64,000 nucleotides of DNA from Hysterium pulicare CBS 123377 (lineage: Eukaryota; Ascomycota; Dothideomycetes; Hysteriales; Hysteriaceae). A program made the position numbers and the translations under genes. The notes beneath the pieces are model-generated. The model was not told the DNA's origin, searched no databases, and saw nothing but the letters and a program-made list of their open reading frames with translations. Shown here one piece after another: positions 1 through 9,628 of this stretch (positions within the stretch are counted from its first letter, which is position 1; every line of letters starts with the position of its first letter). The stretch is from contig AJFK01000977.1 of NCBI GenBank assembly GCA_000467715.1, forward strand, positions 122,027-186,026, in the 5' to 3' direction.

Positions 1-87
1 AACATTGCTGAGCAGTACTCCTGGGATGGCAGTGAGGGCAAGAAGGGATTTAGAGAAGTGGTCAAAGAATTTATTGGAGCGCATTGA
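1..87 (+). CDS. 3' end of an unidentified gene (partial)
   Basis: Reading frame 1 is open from the window edge and ends at TGA after 28 residues. The peptide is hydrophilic and helix-like (ends KEFIGAH) and contains AEQYSWDG, which resembles the C-terminal end of some glycosyltransferases. This is too short to assign. The gene would lie almost entirely upstream of the window. It could also be a chance open frame at the edge. Confidence 0.35.
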   Translation, partial: NIAEQYSWDGSEGKKGFREVVKEFIGAH

Positions 88-635
88 GGAGAACGACTTA
101 GTTGATATACCTATTAACATGAATACAGAACACACTATAGGAGACTTTGATTGTGGCTCTTCGAGTGTAACCTGAACTGTCTCTATGCGAATCTGCAGGA
201 CCCCGACGTTCTGTTAGAAGGCGGCCTTGATTTTCCTTTTCTCGAACCTAGCAATTTCCATCCAATCTCAGTGCTCCGGTAGTCTGCTGCAAGCAGCGAT
301 GCAGTCCAGGTCGCTTGTTCATCAAATGAATACCTCCAACAAACTGCCGAGGTCCCTCCGAAATCGATGATGCACATGCATGGCGAAAATGGTAGTCCGC
401 GGGAATAACGTAACGGGCGGGAGGGGCCGGCAGAGCTTCTGTGGGGTAAGCACATGGAAGCTGTTCCTGATCGACGGAATGTTTGTATCGTTTACTCGTC
501 ATGACGTGAACATTGGATTTCCCCAATGGCAATAAAGATAGGCGGAGAGACTCCTCAGTTGGAGAGCTACTCTGCACCTCACCAATTGAGAACTCTTTTT
601 CTATATCAGTTTACCACCCTGAAAGACATTGCACG
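88..635. other. Intergenic: upstream region of the royal-jelly-like gene
   Basis: No supported gene. Short reverse-strand open frames (183-455, 248-577) overlap each other in different frames and lack recognisable domains or splice structure. The stretch just before 636 should contain the promoter and leader of the next gene. Confidence 0.5.
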
Positions 636-2148
636 ATGCGTTCATTATTCATTCTAGCACTTACAAGCCTCTGGTGCTTGATCATAGCTCAAGACCTAGC
701 AAGAAATCCCGATGTAGCTGGGCCTCCACTCGAGCTCGTCCATCTCTATTATGATGAATGGCCTACTGGCAAGTCTGACCTTTTGAATTCTACCTGTAGG
801 TCTAAGATCAATTCTAGGTATTACTGTTGCATCCAATGGCCGCAAATTCTCTAATTACCCACCTGGGCTGGACGCTAACAACACAAACGACGGCAACAAT
901 GGCAAATACACCGTGGCAGAGCTTACAGGAAACAGCACCGAGAAACCCTATCCGAGTGTTGAGATAAACAATCCACCTGGAGGTGCTATCAATTATTCTA
1001 CCACCCCTGCGAGTAAGGATTCTGCTCGCGAACTCAGCTGCCCAACCTCGACTATTATATTTGTTTTCTTGGAACCTCAAAATTCTGAACTCTGAAGGCT
1101 GATTTATATCTCTCGCAGCCGGCGCAAACTACCAAAATCACCTCATAGGCGTGCAATCCGTTGTTCTGGATCCTCACGACAACCTCTGGATCCTTGACAC
1201 AGGCCGCGCGCTCACTCCCAATGGCACGCTCGTTCCCGCTTCATACGGTGGACCTAAATTAGTCGGAGTCTCTCTTACCGACGATAGCATATTCAAGACA
1301 ATCATCTTTCCCTCCACGGTGGCATATCCAGACTCGTACCTTAATGATATCCGAATTGACCTAAGGAAGGGTTCAAGTGAGAGTGGTCAGGGCGTTGCGT
1401 ATATCACTGATAGCAGCAGTGAGGGTAGAAACGGGATCATTATTGTGGATTTAGGCACTGGCAAGAGCTGGAGGCATCTAGATGGCTCACCAACCGTACG
1501 TGCACAGCGAGAATTCGTGCCTTATGTTTGGGGAACGTCCCTCTACTACATCCCCGGACCAGGCCTTCCTATAACCTACGCGCCCCTCGGGTCCGATGGA
1601 ATTGCAATCTCCGCTGATGGAGAAGATCTATATTGGGGTCCGGTTGGCGGGAGATACCTCTACTCAATTCCAACAGCGCGATTAAGGGATAGGAGTCAGA
1701 CAAGCGAGATACTTGCTCAAGCGTCGGTCGTAAATAGGGGAGAACGAGGTGTAAGCGATGGATTTGAAACCGATACGAACGGCTTCATCTACCACGGGGT
1801 TATGGAACAAGAAGCGGTTGGATTCTATAATCCCGCAAACGGTACCGACCAGATATTCGTTGGGGATCCGAGGATTAGTTGGGTCGATACAAGTGAGTCT
1901 TCTTGTTGCCTGTTCTATCGTTTCTTTGCAGTATAGATGGAGTTTAGGAAGAAGAAGAATATGTCAGGAATCAATGCTAACATAGGAATGTGTGGACAGT
2001 GTCTGTCGCTTCAGATGGTTATCTCTATTTCACGTCAAATCAGCTTTTCTTACTGCCGAGCTTTTATCCCGGTACGGATAGGAGACAGAGACCTTTTGCG
2101 CTTTTCAGGGCTAAGTTACCTGGGAATGGGACGAGGGTGTCATTATAG
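636..2148 (+). CDS. Secreted major royal jelly protein/yellow-family protein
   Basis: Exons 636-768, 818-1012, 1119-1892 (or 1896) and 1986-2148, about 422 aa. The protein starts with a signal peptide (hydrophobic core ILALTSLWCLIIA). It carries the MRJP/yellow beta-propeller hallmarks: YYDEWPTG, GRKFSNYPPG, LDPHDNLWILDTG, YLNDIRIDL, YITDSS, DGFETDTNG and SDGYLYFTSNQL. The family is secreted in insects, fungi and bacteria; its fungal role is not established. Intron 1 (769-817) fits only as a GC-AG intron (GCAAGT donor). The exon 3/4 junction is problematic: the strong donor GTGAGT at 1893 leaves the last exon one base out of frame, whereas a weak donor GTCTTC at 1897 restores it. The gene is therefore either intact with an odd donor or recently frameshifted. 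Confidence 0.85.
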
Positions 2149-2462
2149 TAGATGGATAAGTAACTTTCTAGCTCAAGGAAAGGGGGTTTGCTTTGGAATT
2201 GTTCGAGATTTTAAACATATGTGATTTAACTTCAGCTAACATAACATATATCGATGTGAAATCAATGGAAACTCAGGAAGGCCATGGCAGGTTATTGTTC
2301 TCAAGATGCCAGAAGCTTGCGATGACTATTTCGATTCATCCCCGTCCATTTCGAGATTAGTCAACCTCGGCCCAAACCAACGTCATAGCTCCTTCATCCC
2401 AAAAAGCTCTCCCAACCCAATTCTAACACATCCTATCATTGCACCACTCCAACCCCGTTGCA
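2149..2462. other. Intergenic between MRJP-like gene and ETR1
   Basis: About 310 bp without a supported gene. The right half is C-rich and presumably includes the ETR1 promoter and leader. Confidence 0.5.
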
Positions 2463-3716
2463 ATGGCACCAAAACACCTCTCAACAGCGCCTCTACGACC
2501 CATCTTCACATCACTCTCACAGACCTCCCGACACACCCCACGATGTAGTCGAACAGCTCCATCACCCCGCCAAACTCTCTTCCGGCATTCGCATCGCCGC
2601 GATATCTCCGCCTACGGCTACGAACAAGCCAAAGCCCTCACATTCTCCCAGTATGGCGAACCACCAGACGTCCTCTCCTTACACAGCCACTCCATCTCCC
2701 CCGCACACTCCAATCTCCTCACCCTCCGCTTCCTCGCGAGTCCGATAAACCCCGCCGACATAAACCAAATCCAAGGCGTATACCCATCGAAACCAACCTT
2801 CACAACCTCTCTCGGTACAGCAAACCCAATAGCGGTAGCGGGCAACGAGGGCGTAGCCGAAGTTATTGGATTAGGTGACAAAGCGAAAGACGCGGGATGG
2901 AAACGTGGAGATTGGGTTTTTATGCGGGCGCCTGGATTCGGAACTTGGAGGACACATGCGCAATGTATGCCTGAGCATGTAGTGAAACTGGATGAGGGGA
3001 TAAGAGAAGGGATCACGGCTCTCCAGGCGGGGACGGTGTCTATAAACCCGTGCACGGCGTATAGGATGCTTACGGATTTTGTGGAGGTGAAGGAGGGGGA
3101 TTGGTTTGTGCAGAACGGGGCAAATTCGGGGGTAGGGAGAGCGGCGATCCAGCTTGCGAGGGTTTGGGGGTGGAAGAGTTTGAATGTTATTAGAGGGAGG
3201 GAAGATAAGGAGGCTGAGAATAAGCTGAAGCAGGAGTTGAAGGATCTGGGTGCTGATGTCGTCGTCACGGATGAAGAGCTTCAGGCAAAGGATTTCAGGG
3301 ATAGAGTCAAGGAATGGACGAACGGTGGTCGGGATAACATTCCCCTAGCCCTCAACTGCGTGGGCGGTAAAACTGCGACCGCTCTTGCCAAAATCCTCTC
3401 ACCTTGCGCGCATTTTGTTACGTATGGTGCTATGTCTAAGCAGCCGCTGACTCTCCCCGCATCGATGCTTATTTTCAAAGATATTCATTTTGATGGGTTT
3501 TGGGTGTCAAAGTGGGCGGAGGAGAACCCGGAGCAGAAAACCAGCACGGTGGAACATGTGCTAGATTTGACGAGAAAGGGGGAGTTTAAGGATATGCCGT
3601 TTGACGAGATTAAGTGGGAGTGGGAGAGTAAGGAGGAAGATTTGATTGGGGCTGTCAAGGGGACCTTGGAGGGTTATAGGAGTGGGAAGAGTGTATTTGT
3701 GTTTGGGAAGACGTAG
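2463..3716 (+). CDS. ETR1: Mitochondrial trans-2-enoyl-ACP/CoA reductase
   Basis: Single exon, 417 aa. The first roughly 50 residues are rich in Ser, Arg, Pro and Thr with no acidic residues, a typical mitochondrial presequence. I chose the ATG at 2463 (context CAATGG); an upstream in-frame ATG at 2439 would only add eight residues. The body is a zinc-free medium-chain dehydrogenase/reductase of the MECR/Etr1 type: GVAEVIGLGD, the NADPH site NGANSGVGRAAIQLAR near residue 218, and NCVGGKTATALA. The enzyme performs the last reduction of mitochondrial type II fatty-acid synthesis (NADPH-dependent), which supplies lipoate precursors and supports respiration. It is convergent with a thiolase gene 184 bp away. 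Confidence 0.93.
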   Translation: MAPKHLSTAPLRPIFTSLSQTSRHTPRCSRTAPSPRQTLFRHSHRRDISAYGYEQAKALTFSQYGEPPDVLSLHSHSISPAHSNLLTLRFLASPINPADINQIQGVYPSKPTFTTSLGTANPIAVAGNEGVAEVIGLGDKAKDAGWKRGDWVFMRAPGFGTWRTHAQCMPEHVVKLDEGIREGITALQAGTVSINPCTAYRMLTDFVEVKEGDWFVQNGANSGVGRAAIQLARVWGWKSLNVIRGREDKEAENKLKQELKDLGADVVVTDEELQAKDFRDRVKEWTNGGRDNIPLALNCVGGKTATALAKILSPCAHFVTYGAMSKQPLTLPASMLIFKDIHFDGFWVSKWAEENPEQKTSTVEHVLDLTRKGEFKDMPFDEIKWEWESKEEDLIGAVKGTLEGYRSGKSVFVFGKT

Positions 3717-3900
3717 TTGGGAAGAAGGTATTGATGTTGCATTATAGGAGTCATTTTTGGCTGGTAACTATGATCGAGACTGGCCACCATGGTAGTAGCG
3801 CTATCTGTAGGGGAAATGGCACATGTCTATACATATCTACACTTCATCCGAACTCAAGAAGGATGATGAAACCCACATTTCATATAGACCACCAACCCAT

Positions 3901-5207
3901 CTACTCCCTAACAATCAAACTCGCCATACCCATCCCAGTCCCAATACACATACTCTCAACCCCAATCTGCTGCCCCGATCTCTCAAGTTCATGCAGCAAA
4001 GTTGCCAATATGCGTCCACCCGTCGCCCCCAAAGGATGCCCAAGAGCAATCGCACCACCATTCGGATTCACCTTCTCCGCATCCAATCCCAGTTTGCGAA
4101 TACAGTACAAGGCCTGACTTGCAAACGCCTCATTGATCTCCCAAACACCAACATCCTCTTTCAAGACGCCGGTGTAATCGAGAAGCTTCGGTATTGCCAA
4201 TGCGGGACCAATGCCCATTTCATCCGGCGCGCATCCAACGACCTGGGATCCAGCCCATTTCCCGATAATCGAACTCTGTAGACCGAGTGCGTGTGCGGTA
4301 CTCCTCCTCATCATGAGCGCAGCCGCAGCTCCGTCTGAGACCTGCGAACTATTACCCGCCGTACTCGTTCCATCCTCCTTGAAGGCGGGCTTCATACTCG
4401 AGAGCTTCTCCACCGTCGTCGTAGGTCTAATACCATCATCCTTCGTAACCGTAACCTCTTTCTCGCTCTCCGGCACTTCAGGATCTATCCACCGCGTCTT
4501 CACAGGCACGATCTCCTTATCGAAAATCCCTTCCTTCTGCGCCTTGGCCGCTTTCTGCTGACTCCTCGCCGCGAATTCATCCTGGTCTTGTCTACTAACT
4601 CCATACCGCTCAGCCACGTTCTCGGACGTAATCCCCATACTCATAATGCAATCTCTCGCCTCCTTAACAGGAGACTCCTTCAAGTCCTTCCACAGCTGCG
4701 TCGGAATAGCTCGCGACCCGTAGTTCCGCGTCATACTCTCCATCCCACCGCCAATCCCCACATCTATCTGCCCGACGGCGATCGAGTGCGCGATCCCCGT
4801 AACGGCGCTGAGGCCGGATGCGCAGGCCCGGTTTACGGTGTGGAAGGAGGCGGTCGTGGGAATGCCGACGTGGTTCGCGGCCATGCGGCCGGCTTTTGAT
4901 CCGCCGAGTTCTGAGAGGACGGTGCCGATCATTACGTCGTCGATTTTGGAGGGGTCGAGGTTGGGGTTGTTGTCTAGGGTGGCTTTGAGGACCTGGATTT
5001 TATGTATCAATTAGATTTGGGGTTCTGGGGGGGAATTGGGTGGTGGGAGGAGGATCTTACAGCTGCTAGCATTTCGTGGTCGTATGCGTCTCTTAGTCCA
5101 CCTTTCTTGGCCCTTGTTACGGGTGTTCGGAGGGCGGATAGGAAGACGACATCGTGGGGATTCTTCTGGAGGATGTTCTTCACTCCTTTTTGTATAAAGC
5201 CTACCAT
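3901..5207 (-). CDS. 3-ketoacyl-CoA thiolase (acetyl-CoA C-acyltransferase)
   Basis: Two exons: 5207-5061 and 4992-3901, with a GT-AG intron 4993-5060; 412 aa. All three thiolase signatures are present: nucleophilic Cys near residue 106 in NRACASGLSAV, His near 368 in NGGAIALGHPLGATGGR, and the proton-donor Cys near 398 in CIGTGMGMA. The CASGL form and the N-terminal NPHDVVFLSALRTP favour a 3-ketoacyl-CoA thiolase of beta-oxidation (Pot1/Fox3/KAT type) over the Erg10 acetoacetyl-CoA thiolase. The N-terminus is helical but has no clear PTS2, and the C-terminus (VRE) is not a PTS1, so localisation is uncertain (mitochondrial or peroxisomal). Confidence 0.93.
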
Positions 5208-5919
5208 TTTGACCTCTACAGTTGCCTCGAAAGCATCCACTGAAAGGACTGTGGCTCGAGAGCAAATTGAGTTCAGGAACAAGGCAAAGTAGGAAGGCAA
5301 AAAGTATCGAGATTTACGGTAAATGATTTAAGAAGATGTAGGAATTGCCACGGTAGTTCTCCATGGCGATTCAAGCACACGCTTGGGGAAATCCCCCAGC
5401 AAATGTGGAGGTCCGTTAGAGCATGCGTTCGGCAATAGATTCGGAAGAGAACGGGCAGGGCTAGGGAGTTGGCGTATCACGTGATTTGATGGTCTGCCGG
5501 GTAAGGGTTCACCCAGCCGTAATGCGATGTATCCCTTGGATATGAATCAACAGAACAATTGTTCTATACTGGATTGCACAAGTTCTACAGTACTGGCCTT
5601 CCCTTCATCGACCTTAAGGTTGAGCGTTGCACAGTTTACTCCTGAGATGTCTACTAATAAGTGGTCGCACAAAAAGATATAGTGCAGACTACGCACTTGA
5701 TTTTGAATTTCTCGCTCAGTATAAAGCAGTAACTAAGGTTTGCCAGGCGAGCCCGATCCAGCTCCTGAGTACAGGGGTGCGTGGCCCAAGCTCACTACTG
5801 GTTAACTGTTACATCCACATCCTGATCACATATATTCAATTCTTATTCTAATGTAAGGTAACTAAGATTTTGTATTTTTCTACTTCTTAAACAGTACGCC
5901 TGAAAACAACCATCGTCCA
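5208..5919. other. Intergenic: thiolase promoter and gene-poor DNA
   Basis: No gene seen. The segment near 5208-5550 should hold the thiolase promoter (the gene is on the minus strand). The rest contains only short open frames without domain content. Confidence 0.5.
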
Positions 5920-6056
5920 TTATGCCAGAAAGAATTCCGGACTCTTCAAATCCACCCACCCCAAGTTCGCCCCATTCTGCTCCCATCCAAGTCTCTTCTG
6001 TACGATCTTCGAATACGTCCTAATTAGCTCAACAGGATACGAAAGATAAGAGACCT
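5920..6056 (-). pseudogene. Relic copy of the last exon of a phytanoyl-CoA-dioxygenase-like gene
   Basis: On the minus strand, an AG acceptor is followed by about 44 codons ending in TAA. They encode SYLSYPVELIRTYSKIVQ, then RLGWEQNGANLGWVDLK and SPEFFLA. This closely matches, in protein and DNA, the terminal exon (35917-35780) of the intact gene at 35780-36940, which ends LGWVDLKSPEFLLV. No other exon of that gene is recognisable here. The upstream sequence instead resembles a sulfatase fragment. It is therefore a detached, probably non-functional duplicate. Confidence 0.75.
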
Positions 6057-6087
6057 ATTAGTAAGCAAAGCGCTGGCTGTGTTAAAC

Positions 6088-6351
6088 TCAGTCGTAGTGA
6101 TTGATGTCCTCCTTGACAAATCGGCCCAATGGAACGTTGCATTTTTCGCTGCTATACAGCCCTGTATCGCTCACATTGCAATCATCGGCAACCATTACGA
6201 GAAGATTGGGTTTCTTTGGAAAGGAGGGTTTGTCAAGTGTCGATCCGGGACAGTCAGAAATAACGCGTTGATGCCGGGATCTCATAAGCATTGCTCTCCA
6301 AGTGAGGCTTGTTGTAGCGTTGAGGGAAAAGATGTAGTTCCTATTGAGCAA
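6088..6351 (-). pseudogene. Arylsulfatase N-terminal fragment (degenerate)
   Basis: The minus strand encodes KKPNLLVMVADDCNVSDTG followed by LYSSE (about 6139-6220). This matches the conserved N-terminal strand and metal-binding Asp pair of type I sulfatases (family pattern RPN-hydrophobic-ADD...SD.G.YG.E). After this the frame loses similarity and stops within 25 residues; the catalytic C-x-P/S-x-R motif is absent. It is likely a gene relic, in the same orientation as the dioxygenase exon relic just downstream. Confidence 0.5.
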
Positions 6352-6363
6352 TCGGCGCGATGA

Positions 6364-6985
6364 TAGGTTATCATGTCGAACTTCGGTGGGACTTCCATCG
6401 CACCAAGAGTTCTGGGGGTGGGCTGATCTATCGGGGATAGAAGAGTCTCCGGTCTTGAGATTGTATCTTATATCCCGTAATTTTCTCCTTCGAGCGAAAC
6501 ACCTGCATGCAACTCTCCGACGATCGCGATGCTGATACCCGCACGGGCGGCAGATATTATCGAGTACCGTCTAAACACTCAATATTTCGACTAGATTTCC
6601 AGTTGCTTTCCATAATCGCATTGTACAGTCTCTAGGGATGAATTAGCTTAGCGTCTGATCGTGTTCAACTTTCGGATGGAATGTGGTTAGGTCAAATGAA
6701 ACTTCCCAGTGAAGTCCTCGATATATTCAACCGATCTACTGCTTTGAAAAAAAAAGATCAAAGTAAACGCAAATGATTTCGCCCTTCCATAAGAAGCCCG
6801 AGGGCTACACGATAATGCACGCCTATGCACCCCATGGTCGAGGCCATTTCAGTTTCCCCCGGTCCTGCCTTTGCCTTTACCTTTCCCAAACAAAAGATCC
6901 GCCCCGACTCTATTCCATATGTATCTCTGTCAAAAATCGAAAGCTATGGGGTCCCTTTGCCAAGTTGGACAGCAGATTCGAATAT
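6364..6985. other. Intergenic DNA downstream of NTF2
   Basis: No supported gene. It contains an A-run (about 6747-6755) and short open frames only. The 3' UTR and terminator of the minus-strand NTF2 gene should lie at its right end. Confidence 0.45.
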
Positions 6986-7664
6986 CTATGCCGCGGGGTA
7001 TACGAGCTTGAAAATGTCATTGAAGACGTAGTAGCTGCCGGCTTCTGGGCGGAGTTGGAAGGTTTGAGTGAAGCTCATCGGTCGTTCTTGTCCGTCGACC
7101 TACTCTGATGTCAGGAATGGATCGAGTAAGTTCTTGTAGCCTTGGAAGACTCACTTGGAGTATTCCAGTCACCAAAACCAATATCCCGCCCTCTTCGCTG
7201 GATGGTTGTGCGTCAATAGTGTCAGCCCTATGCTGCACTTGCTGGAATGGTAGATCCTAGAATGGTAAGTATTTGGTGCCTGGAGCGTGGATTACCCGAT
7301 ATATACTTGGAGCTTTTCTACAATGGCGGCGGTGCCTTGGGTCGCGGAGCTCTCGAACGTGAGCATAGAGTGGTCGCGCTATAACTCGTATTACTATCAA
7401 CAATTATGGTATCACAGGGGACTGAAGGTACATACGTAGAGAGCAGCAAGATTTGCTCGGTTCGCATCGAAGGTGGCATAGTAGAATTTGACAAATTCCT
7501 CTGCAATCGTAAATTAGCGGCGGAGGAGAAGAGTGTGCTGCGCATGTCCGTGGAGTTGAACAACTTACGAGCAATGTCCTGAAAGTCTAAGTACATGTGT
7601 TAGCTATATTTTGTCTTTGTTGATACCATTCGTAGGGGCTAAGGGGAAACGAACTTGCCGCCAT
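6986..7664 (-). CDS. NTF2: Nuclear transport factor 2
   Basis: Six exons on the minus strand: 7664-7655, 7586-7569, 7500-7436, 7378-7307, 7256-7155 and 7099-6986, giving 126 aa, the usual NTF2 size. Joined in frame they read FQDIAQEFVKFYYATFD, NRANLAALYRDHSMLTFE, LPFQQVQHRADTIDAQPS, GGILVLVTGILQ and SFTQTFQLRPEAGSYYVFND. These are NTF2 hallmarks, including the TFD and SMLTFE segments. NTF2 is a homodimer that binds RanGDP and FG-nucleoporins and imports Ran into the nucleus. The first two coding exons are only 10 and 18 nt, and intron 1 has a weak GTTCGT donor. No single open frame reveals this gene, so it is easily missed. Confidence 0.9.
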
Positions 7665-8447
7665 CTTGACTATAGAATATTCGGATTTACGAGGGCGTCT
7701 AGGTGCTTTCGCGCTTTGAAAGGGGTGACTCGAACAGTTGTCGCAATATAAACAACTCGAACAGAGCAGAGTAGATGTGGCAGGCAGAGAGTGGAGCCTC
7801 GTTGTTGGTGGGTCCTGACTGACATAATAAATACGGAATGGTCGTTTCTCCGCCTCCAGCTTGGCATTGTCACCGAATTTCTTCTTGTTTCCACAGCATC
7901 GTCAACTGCTCAATGACTTCCAATTCACCACGACAGCGATGGGTTAGGTATTTCAGGTAAGATTCTCACTCCCCTTCTCTCAGTAAGAACAGCATTGAAT
8001 GATGATTCTTCTTCTTTAAACGATAACTTCTGAGTCAACCATGACGACTCAATTTTCAAGCTCAACAGTCTGATCATATTTTCCCGCTCTTCTATACGTG
8101 CGACAAGTCCACATAAGCCTTATGAAACTAACCTTTGCTTGTATGTAGGAGACGTTATCGGAACACACTCAGCCGCGGCGCCATATTATAAAATTTAAAG
8201 GCTGGCCTCGTCCCATCAGCAGCGAATGCTTATTGGTTTAATTAGAGTTTGCTGGCAGATGGATTTTGTTTCTCTGAATGGGTTACCTAGCAATACACGT
8301 TGGCCTTCCACCTTTATGAAAAGAACCTCACGAGTGCTAAGCCCTCGATCTCCTGGTCATTGAAAACACCGTCTGTACCAACCGCCTTGCAACTCCGAGC
8401 AAAACCCAGATTTCTGGCTATGAGCTGCTCAGCCTCCCATAACAGCT
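7665..8447. other. Intergenic: NTF2 promoter side and 3' flank of the reductase gene
   Basis: About 780 bp with no supported gene. The left part lies upstream of NTF2 and should hold its promoter; the right end should hold the 3' UTR of the reductase gene. Confidence 0.5.
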
Positions 8448-9628
8448 TTATAAGCCCACAGCCTGGAAAGACTTGATCGAGTCAACAATGCAGTCCTCGA
8501 ACGAGCGATACTTCAGACCCAAGATTTCCCTCGATTGCTTGTTGTCGATCTTGAAATATCCCTTCTCAATGCCGCCCTCGGGGTAGTCTCCACCAGGCGT
8601 CGATTCACCCGGAAGATCCTTGTATTGTGGAAAATGCTTCTTGATGATTTGGCAAATCTCCTTGTTCGAGAAATAGCCTTCGACCGTGAAGAAGCGCTTG
8701 CCGGCTGCTTCGGGCTTTTCTATCGCTGCGACGTGTGCTGCTGCAACATCTCGAACATCCACCCAAATGTGTACACCAGTGGCTGGGATCTCGTTTTTGA
8801 ATTTACCCTGAGCTGCAAACAGGATGCGCTGGTTGGAAGTGTTCATGTTCTCAAGAGTCTCGAGGTTATGAATCTGCAACATAAATTAGCGACGTGAGAC
8901 GAATCATCGAGGACTGAAATCTTACGATTGGACCAAACACCATGGGTGGATTGATTGTAGCGACAGTGAAATTTGGCTTCTCGTCTTTGACGAAATCCCA
9001 GGCTGCCTTCTCAGCAAATGTCTTACTGGCGCGATAGCCATTCATGGGGTTTTCCACAGCCTGCTCTTTCGTTATAGGGTTCCAGTCCTTCTCAGAGTAT
9101 GTATAGTTCACTGCTGCACCGAGGGTTGGGTTGATGATGGCAGCAAAAGAAGAAGTGATGACAACTCGTTTGACCGTGGGCGCGCTCTTCTTGATCGACT
9201 TCAAGATCCCTGTGGTCCCGATGACGGCTGGGTCCAGAAGGTCCTATATGCAATTAGTTCTGCAAACTCCAAGCAGTCCAGCTCGGCGCACCTTCTGCAC
9301 ATCGGTGACATTGAAGTGGAAAGGGCTTGCAGTATGCAGGACAGCTTCAAATGGAGGCTCGGAGATCACAGCTTTGTCGAACGCTGTGGGTTCCGCAATA
9401 TCGGGGACTATGGCAAAGTCCAATTTGTCTTTGTCGTAGCTGGGATATGCTGCTTTGATCTTGTCCGCCTTTTCTTGAGTGCGGACGGTAGTGACGACAG
9501 AGTGTCTTCAATCCTGTAAGCTCGTGATGGTCAAGAGAGGATCCATTGACCTACCCAGCTTTCAAAAGCTGCTCCAGCGTGTGCGCAGCAATAAAGCCGC
9601 TTCCACCAGTAAGTAGAACGCGGGTCAT
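8448..9628 (-). CDS. NAD(P)-dependent reductase, GRE2/dihydroflavonol-reductase type
   Basis: Four exons: 9628-9555, 9505-9292, 9243-8926 and 8873-8448; 343 aa. It is an extended short-chain dehydrogenase: N-terminal TRVLLTGGSGFIAAH (Rossmann GxxGxxG), Ser 127 in VVITSSFAA, and catalytic Tyr166/Lys170 in GYRASK. NPPMVFGP and VDVRDVAAAHVAA are typical of the methylglyoxal/isovaleraldehyde reductase (Gre2) and cinnamyl/flavonol reductase group. It probably reduces carbonyl compounds in the cytosol with NADPH; the substrate cannot be read from sequence. All three introns are 48-52 nt GT-AG. Confidence 0.9.

Noticed and set aside
6773-7108. 111-codon plus-strand frame
   Set aside because: It overlaps the last exon of the NTF2 gene on the opposite strand and has no domain.
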